64,000 bases of DNA from an uncultured Flavobacteriales bacterium. Its GTDB lineage: Bacteria > Bacteroidota > Bacteroidia > Flavobacteriales > Crocinitomicaceae. The stretch spans positions 1 through 64,000 of the forward strand of contig CAMLIF010000004.1 in NCBI GenBank assembly GCA_946479985.1, read 5' to 3'. Of this stretch, positions 34,719 to 43,494 are shown one piece after another. Position 1 is the stretch's first letter. Each line of letters begins with the position of its first letter. The notes under the pieces were generated by a model. The model was given only the letters and a program-made list of their open reading frames with translations, had not been told where the DNA came from and did not search any database. A program made the position numbers and the translations under genes.

Positions 34719-35696
34719 ATGAAATCGGAGAATAAAATACTTGGCTTCCTTGAAAAAAAAGAAATGAGTACCGTTGAAGAGCTAACAAATAACCTGGGTT
34801 TTTCGCGTCAGTACATTCATACTTTGTTAGATCGATTGATGGATAAAGGATTAGTAGAGAAAAATGGCAAACCACCACATGTTTTTTACCGAATTGCTGA
34901 TATGGATAACAACCAGGAGCCGCCTAAAATTACGTTGGAAAGCGAACGATTTTTATCCGAGCATTTTCTTATCGTGCAGGCTATGGGAAACATGCTGCAA
35001 GGTGTTGAAGCCATGCAGTACTGGTGTGCGATTCAGAATTTGGATTTTAATAAAACTGTTCAGGAGTATATCGAAACAAGAAGAAAATACTTGAGTTATT
35101 TTAATGAAGATGGTTTCATCAATGGAATACAAAAACTTCAGAACACGAAAGGAATCAATGAAATAGGTGTTGATCATTTGTATTATTTTGATTTTTATGC
35201 GATTGAAAGATTCGGAAAAACCCGGCTCGGAACACTGATGCATTACGCTAAACAAGGCCAGAACAAATCCTTAATGAAAATGATCGTTTCAGAAATTAAA
35301 TACCGTTTAGCGAATTTTATTGATGCGAATAATATCGATGCAATTGTTTACGTTCCTCCAACCATCAAAAGAAACGTTCAAATTATGGATTTTTTTGAGA
35401 AGAACCTGGGGGTTGCGTTACCAAAGATCAAAGTTCAGAAAATAAGAAACAACATTGTGATTCCTCAGAAAGCGTTGTCCAAACTTGTTGAGCGGGTTGA
35501 AAATGCCAGGAAAACCTTTTATGTAGGAGAAAACCAGTCTTACAATAAAGTATTAATTCTGGATGATGCGATTGGAAGTGGTGCAACGATTAACGAAATT
35601 GCTTTAAAGATAAGATCGGCAGGGTTGGCTAAAGAGATTTACGGATTAGCAATAACCGGGAGCTACAAGGGGTTTGAAGTAATATCTGAAATTTAG
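34719..35696 (+). CDS. HTH-phosphoribosyltransferase fusion protein
   Basis: The 325-residue protein has an N-terminal winged helix (about 1-60: MSTVEELTNNLGFSRQYIHT and LLDRLMDKGLVEKN), a helical middle (75-200), and a C-terminal phosphoribosyltransferase-like domain. The PRPP loop is VLILDDAIGSGATINE (residues 278-293), and VYVPPTIKRNVQ resembles the ComF-type PRTase. It is probably a DNA-binding regulator whose PRTase domain senses PRPP or a nucleotide, or an enzyme that controls its own expression. Its operator lies over its promoter and again at its stop codon. It is monocistronic. Substrate unknown. Confidence 0.8.
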   Translation: MKSENKILGFLEKKEMSTVEELTNNLGFSRQYIHTLLDRLMDKGLVEKNGKPPHVFYRIADMDNNQEPPKITLESERFLSEHFLIVQAMGNMLQGVEAMQYWCAIQNLDFNKTVQEYIETRRKYLSYFNEDGFINGIQKLQNTKGINEIGVDHLYYFDFYAIERFGKTRLGTLMHYAKQGQNKSLMKMIVSEIKYRLANFIDANNIDAIVYVPPTIKRNVQIMDFFEKNLGVALPKIKVQKIRNNIVIPQKALSKLVERVENARKTFYVGENQSYNKVLILDDAIGSGATINEIALKIRSAGLAKEIYGLAITGSYKGFEVISEI

Positions 35697-35722
35697 TTTA
35701 CACTAAGCTGTTTACTGTAAAC
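35696..35722. promoter_or_regulatory. Second copy of the 27-nt operator, at the gene's 3' end
   Basis: This site begins at the last base of the TAG stop and matches the upstream operator at 25 of 27 positions, including the exact palindrome GTTTAC-T-GTAAAC. No plus-strand gene starts nearby; the next gene (35756-36787) converges from the other strand and ends 34 nt away. It could support DNA looping or act as a roadblock terminator. Confidence 0.65.
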
Positions 35723-35755
35723 TAATATTTTAAAAGGAGCATGGACTTTTGAAGT

Positions 35756-36787
35756 TTAGTTTATGTCCAGGTTTTTTTGAAGTGTCCAGCCAATCACTTT
35801 TTTGGAAAAATACCTCTCATCACGATCATCACCAGCTTCTTTATTGAATACTTGTGCATCCAGTTCAACCTTTATCCATTCCAATCCGTATTCATCTTTT
35901 TCATAGTCCATTATTTGAATATGGGTCATTTGATCCATTTCCTGTTGGAAATAGATCACTTCTGATGCATAATCGGGATTCGTATGAAATCTTCCACCTA
36001 CAAAAAAGCGGTGTAAAGCATAATCCAAACGAATTTTCATTGGTTGATAAAGACAAATCGTATCTATGCTGCCGTCAGAATAACAATTTTTCCTTTTTAA
36101 GAGTTTATTTATGTAAACGGTGTCGAACAGTATGGAGTCTACTTTAAAGAAATATTCGTATTCACGGTTACAGGATTCGCTCTTCGGATGTTTGGAATAA
36201 CAAAGCGAGCCCTTCAGGCTGTCGATTGATGAAAAGATGCTGTCCTGAGCGTGCCTGTCTCTGAACAAGACACGGTAATCCGGATAAAATTCCGGCAAAT
36301 AACTCAGGCGGCTTTCAAATAAACCTGCGGATGATTGATGATCCTGTTTCACACAGCTAAGTGCCGCCTTCAGGTTTTTTTCCGCGAACTCTCTGTTAAG
36401 TTTAAGGTGAATCATTAATGTTAATTGCTGCTTATAGCCATACCGTTTTTCGTCAGTGCTTGCTTCCGTTAAGGGTTGTTGTCTGATCTGGTATGCAGAT
36501 TCCTGGAAAGGATGACGTCCTTTTAAAGTGAGTTTCCCGGAAGTATTCACGGAGTAAAGACCGATATATCGGAATTCGTTTTGGTAATTCTCCCCGCGAA
36601 CCGAGACATTTACCAGGTAAACGGAATCTGCAAGTTCCAGATTCACTGCAATATCTTCGAAATCGGTTTGTTTTGGATCTATTTCAACATATCCGCTGTA
36701 AATTCCGTGGTAGGAAAATTGTTTGGTTTCCTGGCCAAAGCAAGAAGAAAGAATTAGTAAAAAAGTACTTAGTAAAAATGTTTTCAT
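35756..36787 (-). CDS. Secreted protein of unknown function
   Basis: The start at 36787 gives MKTFLLSTFLLILSSCFGQE, a signal peptide whose LSSC could serve as a lipobox. The 343-residue product is rich in Tyr, Asp and charged residues. It contains several Cys pairs (LSCVK, KRKNC, ESCNREYE) and no recognised domain or T9SS tail. It is monocistronic and ends beside the operator copy at 35696-35722. I do not recognise the family. Confidence 0.7.
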   Translation of the reverse strand: MKTFLLSTFLLILSSCFGQETKQFSYHGIYSGYVEIDPKQTDFEDIAVNLELADSVYLVNVSVRGENYQNEFRYIGLYSVNTSGKLTLKGRHPFQESAYQIRQQPLTEASTDEKRYGYKQQLTLMIHLKLNREFAEKNLKAALSCVKQDHQSSAGLFESRLSYLPEFYPDYRVLFRDRHAQDSIFSSIDSLKGSLCYSKHPKSESCNREYEYFFKVDSILFDTVYINKLLKRKNCYSDGSIDTICLYQPMKIRLDYALHRFFVGGRFHTNPDYASEVIYFQQEMDQMTHIQIMDYEKDEYGLEWIKVELDAQVFNKEAGDDRDERYFSKKVIGWTLQKNLDIN

Positions 36788-36917
36788 TGTGCAGAACAAG
36801 GTGCCGGTTAAACGCTATTTTGATTCGATGTTACAGTGAGCTTTGAAAGTAATCATTTCGGAAGTAACATAAGTCCGTTTAAGTTCTATGTTTAGAATTA
36901 GTTAAAGTGGAGTACTT

Positions 36918-37105
36918 CTTGTTTTGAACCAAAAACAATTTACATTTGCATCAACATGCTTTCCCCGCTTCCCATTTGAACAGCGCGCTCAGGGAAAGCT
37001 TTTTTGTTTTTACTATTGTTGATCCTAAGGCCATAGGATTTCCTAAAGACTGGGGCGAAGATGCCTTTTGGCAATAGAGTGCATTCATTTTGAATCGCTC
37101 TTTTT
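36918..37105 (+). ncRNA. Candidate small RNA with its own promoter and terminators
   Basis: A promoter (TTG 36919-36921, 19-nt spacer, TACATTTG 36941-36948) sits in a 425-nt gap with no open frame. Transcription should begin near 36954. A hairpin, GCTTTCCC (36958-36965) with GGGAAAGC (36992-36999), runs into TTTTTTGTTTTT, which could end a roughly 55-nt RNA. ATCAACA (36950-36956) can pair with TGTTGAT (37017-37023). A second hairpin, ATCCTA/TAGGAT (about 37022-37039), precedes a terminator at 37077-37105 (GAGTG, ATTCA, TGAAT, CGCTC, then TTTTT). I do not recognise an Rfam family, and it could also be the leader of the 37213 gene. Confidence 0.4.
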
Positions 37106-37169
37106 CATTTTGAAAATAATCTAAACGTTTGGCACGACGAAACCCCCTGTTTTATAAGACTTCTGTGTT

Positions 37170-37185
37170 TTGGCACGTGTTTTAC
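37170..37185 (+). promoter_or_regulatory. Sigma54-like promoter of the DUF4382 lipoprotein gene
   Basis: TTGGCACGTGTTTTAC matches the -24/-12 consensus TGGCACG-N4-TTGC except for A in place of G at the -12 element. Start-site placement near 37197 would leave a 16-nt leader to the ATG at 37213. A second partial copy of the -24 part, TTTGGCACG, lies near 37130, but it has no -12 element. Confidence 0.45.
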
Positions 37186-37212
37186 TAATAGGTATTGAAC
37201 AAAATTGACAAC

Positions 37213-37740
37213 ATGAAAACTTTAAACATAATATTGGCTTTGAGTACGGGAATCACGCTGGTATCATTATCCGGGTGCAAAAAAGATGAAGGGGAGAGTC
37301 GTATGACAGTGAAGATGGTTGATGCACCCGGTGATTTCCAACAAGTAAACGTAGAAGTGCTGAAAGTTCAGGTAAATCATTCCGGTGCGGGATGGATAGA
37401 TTTACCGACAAACGGTGGGATTTACGATCTCTTAACGCTGCAGAATGATGTTTCGGCAACGTTGGTAGATGTGGGCGTGCTTCCTTCGGGACATTTAAAT
37501 CAGTTCCGATTGATCCTGGGCGACGACAACACGGTGATGGTTGACAGCGTTTATTATCCGCTTTCAACTCCTTCGGCACAGCAGAGCGGATTGAAAATTA
37601 ATCTGAACAGCGATTTTGAGCCGAACGTTTATTACCAGCTCTTACTCGATTTTGATGCTGCAAACAGTATCGTTACACAAGGCAACGGTGGATATTCACT
37701 CAAGCCGGTTATAAAAGTTCTTTCCATACAACCTTTATAG
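37213..37740 (+). CDS. DUF4382 family lipoprotein
   Basis: The ATG at 37213 starts MKTLNIILALSTGITLVSLS followed by GC, a lipobox with the lipidated Cys at 22. The mature 150 residues match DUF4382: MTVKMVDAPGDFQQVNVEVL, KVQVNHSGAGWIDLPTNGG, LPSGHLNQFRLILGDDN. The function of DUF4382 is unknown; members are outer-membrane or surface lipoproteins in Bacteroidota. A frame open further upstream starts with TTG inside the leader and is less likely. It is monocistronic with a strong terminator. Confidence 0.85.
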   Translation: MKTLNIILALSTGITLVSLSGCKKDEGESRMTVKMVDAPGDFQQVNVEVLKVQVNHSGAGWIDLPTNGGIYDLLTLQNDVSATLVDVGVLPSGHLNQFRLILGDDNTVMVDSVYYPLSTPSAQQSGLKINLNSDFEPNVYYQLLLDFDAANSIVTQGNGGYSLKPVIKVLSIQPL

Positions 37741-37767
37741 ACCGGAACAGAGTTCCATATATATATG

Positions 37768-37835
37768 AAAGCGATTGGTAGAAGTACTGATCGCTTTTTT
37801 TATTGGATTGGTAAGATTGTCGGCTAGCCGACAAT
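37768..37835 (+). terminator. Terminator of the DUF4382 gene plus adjoining palindrome
   Basis: AAAGCGAT (37768-37775) pairs with ATCGCTTT (37790-37797) and runs into TTTTTTT. A 20-nt perfect palindrome, ATTGTCGGCTAGCCGACAAT (37816-37835), follows, itself trailed by TTTTTT. The GCTAGC centre recurs in two other inverted-repeat regions of this window. Confidence 0.7.
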
Positions 37836-37848
37836 TTTTTTCTTTTGG

Positions 37849-38010
37849 CCACAGATGCACAGATAAAAAGCGAGCCTACCGGACTCGCTATGTAGAAGTG
37901 TAAGATGTTTATGATCTAAATAAATGTCATACGGGTTGTTAGCCTGTTGTAAACATCATCAACAGTTAAAGCTCGTCCGGTAGGCGAGCATATTATCTGT
38001 GCATTTGTGG
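37849..38010. repeat. 162-nt nested inverted-repeat element (MITE-like)
   Basis: The ends CCACAGATGCACAGATAA (37849-37866) and TTATCTGTGCATTTGTGG (37993-38010) are inverted repeats with one mismatch. Inside, GCCTACCGGAC and GTCCGGTAGGC form a second inverted pair, and each of these lies in its own small hairpin (GCGAG/CTCGC and GCTCG/CGAGC). The centre is non-coding. The other part of the 427-nt gap up to 38167 shows no gene. Confidence 0.75.
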
Positions 38011-38167
38011 GAGATGAGGAAGCCGCAATATGAGCGGAAGTTTTCGTTTAGTCAATGAATGTGCTATGTGAAGTTGTGAGATCTACCTTTTGGTCAATCG
38101 GGTTTAAAAATCCCAACGAAACCATCAGGTCAAGCGTTCCTTTTGGTAATATTAAAAAACTCAATAT

Positions 38168-39691
38168 ATGAAAACAATCGCTACTTCAGTATTAGGCATT
38201 CTTTTTCTTGGCTCGGCTTTCGGGCAGGGATACACAGAATCAACAGCAAATTCACAGGTTAAATATTATGTTACCAATGACGGAACTATGTTTAACAATC
38301 CTTCCGGTCCAAGCGGCGGGTATCTCGTTCCGAAAGACAGTCTTGTCAGTGCAATCTACGCCATGTTTCCTATGATGGCCGGTGAAGATATAAACGGTCA
38401 GCTAAAAGGAGCCGCAGCCGAGTTCCAAAACTCCGATTTCTTCCGCGGACCAATTGCCGACAATTACCTTACATCAGAATACCTTACACGATTCGGACAA
38501 TCGATCTGGTATATGTCGAAGGCGGAGGTTGACAATCATATGGACCATTACCAGGATGGAGCTTACACGATGTCGGGAGCAATAGAAAACTGGCCGGGAA
38601 ATGGAAATACAACGAATGGTGAATCACTTATTCTTGCTCCGTTTCATGATCATGATATGGATGGTCAATATGAGCCAATGGAGGGAGATTATCCCGAAAT
38701 CAGAGGCGACAAAGCACTTTATGTGATTGTAAACGACGACGCAAATGTGCATCCTTCCGGACTTAGTCCGATTCAAATTGAAATGCACATGATGTTTTAT
38801 CAATTCGAAAATGCAACAGATCCGGTCCTCACAAATACAACGTTTGTTTTAACAACACTGCACAACCGGGGAACGCAAACCTTGTATAATTTCAATTTCG
38901 GTCACCTGGTGGATTTCGATTTGGGCGGTTATGCAGATGATTATATCGGAACGGATATAGATCGCCAGTTATCCTATGTATACAATGCCGATTTGAATGA
39001 TGGCCCGCATTTGGGAAATCCAGGTTACGGAGAAAACCCTCCTTCAGTTGGAGTGCTTGCACTTGACGGAAATATGGCTTCCAACATCAGACATATGAGT
39101 GATTATTCAATGGGAGCGGAAATTTATCGTTCGCTGCAGGGTTTGCAAAATGACGGATCTCCGGTTTTGGACCCCGATGGTGAAGCTACTCCTTATGTGT
39201 ATACAGAAACTGGTGCGGGATGGAACGAATCTACTGCGATGAGCATACCGGGAGACCGCAGATCGGTGATCGGTTATGATGCGTTTACGTTACAACCGTT
39301 TACTTCTTACTGTTTTAACAATGCCATTGTTTATGCACGTAGTGACGCCGGATCTATTTTCTCCAGTGCCGATAGTTTAGGTTTGGCAGCCGACCATGTT
39401 CAGGCATTTTTCGATAATCAGAACTGGGGTTGCCACACTACCGATTTAGGAGTGAATGATCAGAAAGCGCTTTCTATTTCATTGTACCCGAACCCAACTC
39501 AGGATAAGCTTTTCATCCAGGGAATTGAGTCGGGGACTTACCGGATTTTGAACCTGGAAGGGAGAGTAGTTAAAAGCGGACGTTTAGAAGCAACTAATAT
39601 TGACGTTGAAACGTTAACCAATGGTTACTACATTTTAGAAGTTGGAAGTAATAATGGAAAACCTGGTAGAAGCTCATTCGTAAAAGAATAA
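38168..39691 (+). CDS. T9SS-exported surface protein of unknown function
   Basis: The 507-residue protein has a signal peptide (MKTIATSVLGILFLGSAFGQ) and a type A T9SS C-terminal domain (SISLYPNPTQDKLFIQGIES to SSFVKE, about the last 75 residues). The middle region has HDHDMDGQYEPMEGDYPEI, an Asp-rich calcium-loop-like segment of the dockerin/thrombospondin-3 type, and aromatic-rich strands. It is probably exported across the outer membrane and anchored or released. No enzyme motif is recognised. It is monocistronic with its own terminator. Confidence 0.85.
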   Translation: MKTIATSVLGILFLGSAFGQGYTESTANSQVKYYVTNDGTMFNNPSGPSGGYLVPKDSLVSAIYAMFPMMAGEDINGQLKGAAAEFQNSDFFRGPIADNYLTSEYLTRFGQSIWYMSKAEVDNHMDHYQDGAYTMSGAIENWPGNGNTTNGESLILAPFHDHDMDGQYEPMEGDYPEIRGDKALYVIVNDDANVHPSGLSPIQIEMHMMFYQFENATDPVLTNTTFVLTTLHNRGTQTLYNFNFGHLVDFDLGGYADDYIGTDIDRQLSYVYNADLNDGPHLGNPGYGENPPSVGVLALDGNMASNIRHMSDYSMGAEIYRSLQGLQNDGSPVLDPDGEATPYVYTETGAGWNESTAMSIPGDRRSVIGYDAFTLQPFTSYCFNNAIVYARSDAGSIFSSADSLGLAADHVQAFFDNQNWGCHTTDLGVNDQKALSISLYPNPTQDKLFIQGIESGTYRILNLEGRVVKSGRLEATNIDVETLTNGYYILEVGSNNGKPGRSSFVKE

Positions 39692-39715
39692 GTTTAAGCT
39701 TCGTTTGTTTAGAGG

Positions 39716-39748
39716 ACCTCTCCGTTTTTTCGGGGAGGTTTTTTTTTG
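39716..39748 (+). terminator. Intrinsic terminator after the 38168 gene
   Basis: ACCTCTCCG (39716-39724) pairs with CGGGGAGGT (39731-39739), with one T-G pair, and is followed by TTTTTTTTT. It is a strong rho-independent terminator. Confidence 0.88.
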
Positions 39749-39953
39749 AAGGTGAAGTAATATTACATTAGCTTCTATTTTATTGAATCGACTTATTTTG
39801 AATCGGTTAATTTCTTTTCTTTCAACTTACACTTCATCCCAACCTAAAGTAATTTTGCGAAATTACGCAGGGTTGTTGAGAAGAGAATTTTCATTTGCAT
39901 TGAACCTTTTGAAACCGGCTGAGTAATCCTGTTAGAACCGATTATCAAACTCA

Positions 39954-40913
39954 ATGAAAATTCTGATCAAACAATTCTTTTTTCTTTCAGTAATCCTATT
40001 GGCAAGTGCAACTGCAGAAGCTCAGACTATCGAAAAAATAGTTCTGAATGAAAACGAATTTTACAGCGGTCATTATTTAACTGTTGTACCGCCCGGCGAC
40101 AGTATTTCAGGGGTCTTAATCCTTTTGTCAGGCTTCGGACAAGTTCCGGAAGATACACCGCCTGAAACCAAACTTCACAACGTGGCTTATGCAAATAACA
40201 TACTAACCGTTTTCGCCGCTGCCGGAAATAAGTTGTATGCTGATTCGGTTGTTCAGGCAAATCTAACCGAAGTTATTAAAGATGTAATTACCAGGTATAA
40301 AGTAGGAACGGGCAGTTTTGTACTCGGAGGGTTTTCTGCCGGTGGAATGATCGCGCTCAGATATGTTGAATTATGTAATGAATTCCCGAATAAATTTCCA
40401 ATTCAGCCCAAAGGAGTATTTACAGTGGATTCGCCGATTGATATTTTTACGATTTGGGACCAGCTGGAAGAGAGCGCCGCAAACAATTATTCCGAATTGG
40501 CAGTTGAAGAAGCCAATCGTGCAATGAAGCATATCAAAGACGATCACGGTATTCCCGGGGAAAATGTAAAAATCTATTCAAAACTAACGGCGTTTAGTAT
40601 CGATAAAAATTATGGCGAGAATGAACGTTTCCTGAAGAATACAGCCGTAAGAACCTATCATGATGTAGACATAGCCTGGCGAATAATTAACCGGAATCAA
40701 ACCGTGCATAATTCCAATTACGAAGTAACGGCAGAGCTAATAAACCAATTGAATTTAATGGGAAATATGAAAGCTGAATTTATGCAAACATTCCAAACAG
40801 GATACAGATCTAACGGACAAAGGCACCCTCATTCCTGGTCTATTGTAAACGAAGTGGAATGCATCCAATGGATGAACGACATCATTAAACAGAACGAAAC
40901 CATAAAACAATAA
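39954..40913 (+). CDS. Secreted alpha/beta hydrolase-like protein
   Basis: The 319-residue product has a signal peptide (MKILIKQFFFLSVILLASAT and AEAQ). The nucleophile elbow is GGFSAGG (Ser128) after the strand SFVLGGFS. LILLSGFGQ gives the oxyanion strand, and the likely catalytic His is in RHPHSWSIV near residue 296. It is probably a periplasmic esterase or peptidase of the alpha/beta-hydrolase fold. It is followed after 45 nt by the FGE-domain gene and may be co-transcribed with it. Substrate unknown. Confidence 0.8.
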   Translation: MKILIKQFFFLSVILLASATAEAQTIEKIVLNENEFYSGHYLTVVPPGDSISGVLILLSGFGQVPEDTPPETKLHNVAYANNILTVFAAAGNKLYADSVVQANLTEVIKDVITRYKVGTGSFVLGGFSAGGMIALRYVELCNEFPNKFPIQPKGVFTVDSPIDIFTIWDQLEESAANNYSELAVEEANRAMKHIKDDHGIPGENVKIYSKLTAFSIDKNYGENERFLKNTAVRTYHDVDIAWRIINRNQTVHNSNYEVTAELINQLNLMGNMKAEFMQTFQTGYRSNGQRHPHSWSIVNEVECIQWMNDIIKQNETIKQ

Positions 40914-40958
40914 TAACCCTGAAAAAGCGCACGCAGTTTTTCTTCTTAACTTTTAAAC

Positions 40959-42848
40959 ATGAAACACTTACTTATTGCACTTACTTTTTTGACCGGCCTG
41001 AATACTTTTTCACAAGATCAAAAACCCGAAGTTGTTTACAGCATAGCGAAAGAGGTAAAAGAGATTTCCTGGTACGAAACACAGCTGAAATTATGGAAAG
41101 CCGAAATAGATAAGAACAACCAGAACGGAGAAGCGTGGATCAATTATTACCGAGCATCGCGTGCATTGAAGAACTTATCTGATGAAGGTTCAACCGACAA
41201 AACAAAATACAAAGAACTAAGCAGCAAAATAGTGACTGATGTTCAGAAAGCAATGCCAAACAGTTTCGAAAGCTATTTCCTTACCGATTCGGAATCGGGT
41301 TTCGCGGGAAGCTCTGAATATCTGAAAAAGGCAGAGTCTCTTCGTCCGTACGATCCGAGAATCCTGGATGCTTTGATGATCCATTACCACATGGAAAGAA
41401 ATGAAGTGAAATTCAATGAGTATACCCGGGAAATGTTCAAGGCAAATGACATGCCTGTGGGGGTATTGAACTGGGGCTATAATGTGCTTTCTGAATTGGA
41501 CGAAAATGCGGTTCTTTTCACATGTGGAGACAATGACACGTATGCCGGATGGATTATCCAGGGAGCAAAGAATTTCAGGAAAGATGTCACTGTTGTTAAT
41601 ACATCCTTAATACTGGTAGACGATTACCGGAACAAACTGTTTAAAGAACTCGGATATGCACCCCTGGATTTGAACCCGGCCAAAACAGATGAAGAAACTT
41701 ATAAAAACAGCCGATTGATTTATGAACATTTTTTCAAGGGAAACAGACCCGTATATGTAGCCACAAGTACTATTAATTTTTTTGACGAAGACTTTAGAGA
41801 CAAATTATATCTCACCGGTCTTGCATATAAGTACAGTGAAACAACTTTCGACAATGAAAGTATCATTCGCAGAAATTACGAAAAACGCTATATGCTGGAT
41901 TATCTGAAAGAAGTATTCTCTTACAATATTGCCGACCTGAAAGGTGATCAGTTTAATGGAATGTATCTTCCTTCTATGGTGAAATTGTACAAACAGTACG
42001 AAGAAAGCGAGGAAGTGAATAAGAAGATCGAACTGGAGTCGTTACTGATCAAAATTGCCGAGCAAAACGGTCAGCAAAGTGAGATACTTGAATTATTAAG
42101 CACTTCTGAAAAAAAGCAAATCCTTCTTTCAACAGTACTTGATCTGAAATCGCTGGAAAGAAATATGATCCGGATAAAAGAGAATATTTATATGGATAAA
42201 TACGAAGTGACTAATGGCGATTACAGCAAGTTCCTGGCGAATCTTCAGCGTTCAAATCAAACCGATCTGTATAACACGGCACGTTATGATTCAACGTATT
42301 GGGTGAAAAAATTCCCTGACGGCGGATTGGAACCTATGCGAGATATGTACCAATGGCATTCGGCTTATGCGGAATATCCGATTGTGTGTATTTCACAGGA
42401 AGGTGCAAAAGCGTATTGCGAATGGCTGACCAAACAATACAATCTGCAGCGCAAACGAACCTATACACAAGTTGTTTTCCGTTTGCCGACAGAGCAGGAG
42501 TGGAGAACAGCTGCCGGGTCCGGAGATGTAAAAGCAACAACGCCTTTTCCAAATAACCAGATCAAAAACGCATCCGATTGTTACCTTGGAAATATTCAGA
42601 CCAGTAAAGGCAGATTTTTTGACGACGGAGGTTTCCACATGGTAAAAGTGCAAAGTTACGTGCCGAATAAGATGGGACTCTTCAATACTTTCGGGAATGT
42701 TTCGGAAATGACAAGTTCAAAAGGAGTTGCACTTGGGGGCTCGTGGTATGACTTGTTTGAGGATTGTACCTTTGACAAAACCCAAAACTGCTCAAAGCCC
42801 GATCCGGGAATCGGCTTCCGAATTGTAATGGAAGTTATTGAAGAGTAA
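40959..42848 (+). CDS. Secreted protein with FGE/SUMF1-like C-terminal domain
   Basis: The 629-residue protein has a signal peptide (MKHLLIALTFLTGLNTFSQ), a helical N-terminal part and a segment VLFTCGDNDTYAGWIIQGAK (GDNDTY at 190-195) that resembles the soluble tail of DUF2723 membrane proteins. From about residue 400 it has a formylglycine-generating-enzyme fold: YMDKYEVTNGDYSKFLANLQ, YPIVCISQEGAKAYCEWLTK, FRLPTEQEWRTAAGSGD, GNVSEMTSSKGVALGGSWYD. The catalytic Cys pair of true FGEs is not obvious, so it is probably a structural relative like GldJ/GldK. An ECF sigma gene follows after 36 nt. Confidence 0.8.
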   Translation: MKHLLIALTFLTGLNTFSQDQKPEVVYSIAKEVKEISWYETQLKLWKAEIDKNNQNGEAWINYYRASRALKNLSDEGSTDKTKYKELSSKIVTDVQKAMPNSFESYFLTDSESGFAGSSEYLKKAESLRPYDPRILDALMIHYHMERNEVKFNEYTREMFKANDMPVGVLNWGYNVLSELDENAVLFTCGDNDTYAGWIIQGAKNFRKDVTVVNTSLILVDDYRNKLFKELGYAPLDLNPAKTDEETYKNSRLIYEHFFKGNRPVYVATSTINFFDEDFRDKLYLTGLAYKYSETTFDNESIIRRNYEKRYMLDYLKEVFSYNIADLKGDQFNGMYLPSMVKLYKQYEESEEVNKKIELESLLIKIAEQNGQQSEILELLSTSEKKQILLSTVLDLKSLERNMIRIKENIYMDKYEVTNGDYSKFLANLQRSNQTDLYNTARYDSTYWVKKFPDGGLEPMRDMYQWHSAYAEYPIVCISQEGAKAYCEWLTKQYNLQRKRTYTQVVFRLPTEQEWRTAAGSGDVKATTPFPNNQIKNASDCYLGNIQTSKGRFFDDGGFHMVKVQSYVPNKMGLFNTFGNVSEMTSSKGVALGGSWYDLFEDCTFDKTQNCSKPDPGIGFRIVMEVIEE

Positions 42849-42884
42849 TTAAACGAAATAAAAACACTAACTCGGGCAAGATCA

Positions 42885-43493
42885 TTGAGTAAGTACAGTC
42901 AAATACAACAAAGCGACGAAGAGTTGATGGTTCAGGTAATGGGCCATCACTCTCCTTTGTCTGCCAAACAGGCTGAAGCTGCATTGATTGAACTGCACAG
43001 GCGGTACAGTAAAAAGCTCCTTGGGTATTTCATCAAAATGCTGAACAAAGACGTTGCTCTTGCCCAGGATTTTGTTCAGGAACTGTTTCTGAAAATCATG
43101 GAGAAGAAGCATTTGTTCGATCCTGAGAAGAAATTTTATTCCTGGGTTTTTGCCATTGCTTCCAACATGTGTAAAACGGCATACCGGCATCATGGGAAAA
43201 CCATTTCGCTGAATCCGGAAGTGATACGGGAAAGTAATTTAGACGATAGTGTCCTGGAGAAGACGGAGTTTATGGCTGCGCTTCAAAAGAGTATAGAGAG
43301 TTTGGAACATTACCATAAAGCTGTTTTTGTGATGCGCTATTTGGAACATTTTTCCCTCAATGAAATTGCAGAGATAACAGAGTCTTCTCTGGGCACCGTC
43401 AAATCGAGACTATTTTACGCCACCAGGAAAATAACTGAGAGTCTGAAGCATTTCGACCCCAGTTTTGAAACAACATTATTTAAAATGAATTAA
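42885..43493 (+). CDS. ECF-type RNA polymerase sigma factor
   Basis: The 202-residue protein has the sigma-2 region (DFVQELFLKIMEKKHLFDPE, FYSWVFAIASNMCKTAYRHH) and sigma-4 region (HKAVFVMRYLEHFSLNEIAE, SSLGTVKSRLFYATRKITES). The start is probably TTG at 42885. It lies between the FGE-domain gene and a predicted membrane protein, 1 nt ahead of the latter. That protein may be its anti-sigma factor. It probably controls an envelope or surface regulon. Confidence 0.9.
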   Translation: MSKYSQIQQSDEELMVQVMGHHSPLSAKQAEAALIELHRRYSKKLLGYFIKMLNKDVALAQDFVQELFLKIMEKKHLFDPEKKFYSWVFAIASNMCKTAYRHHGKTISLNPEVIRESNLDDSVLEKTEFMAALQKSIESLEHYHKAVFVMRYLEHFSLNEIAEITESSLGTVKSRLFYATRKITESLKHFDPSFETTLFKMN

Positions 43494-43494
43494 G

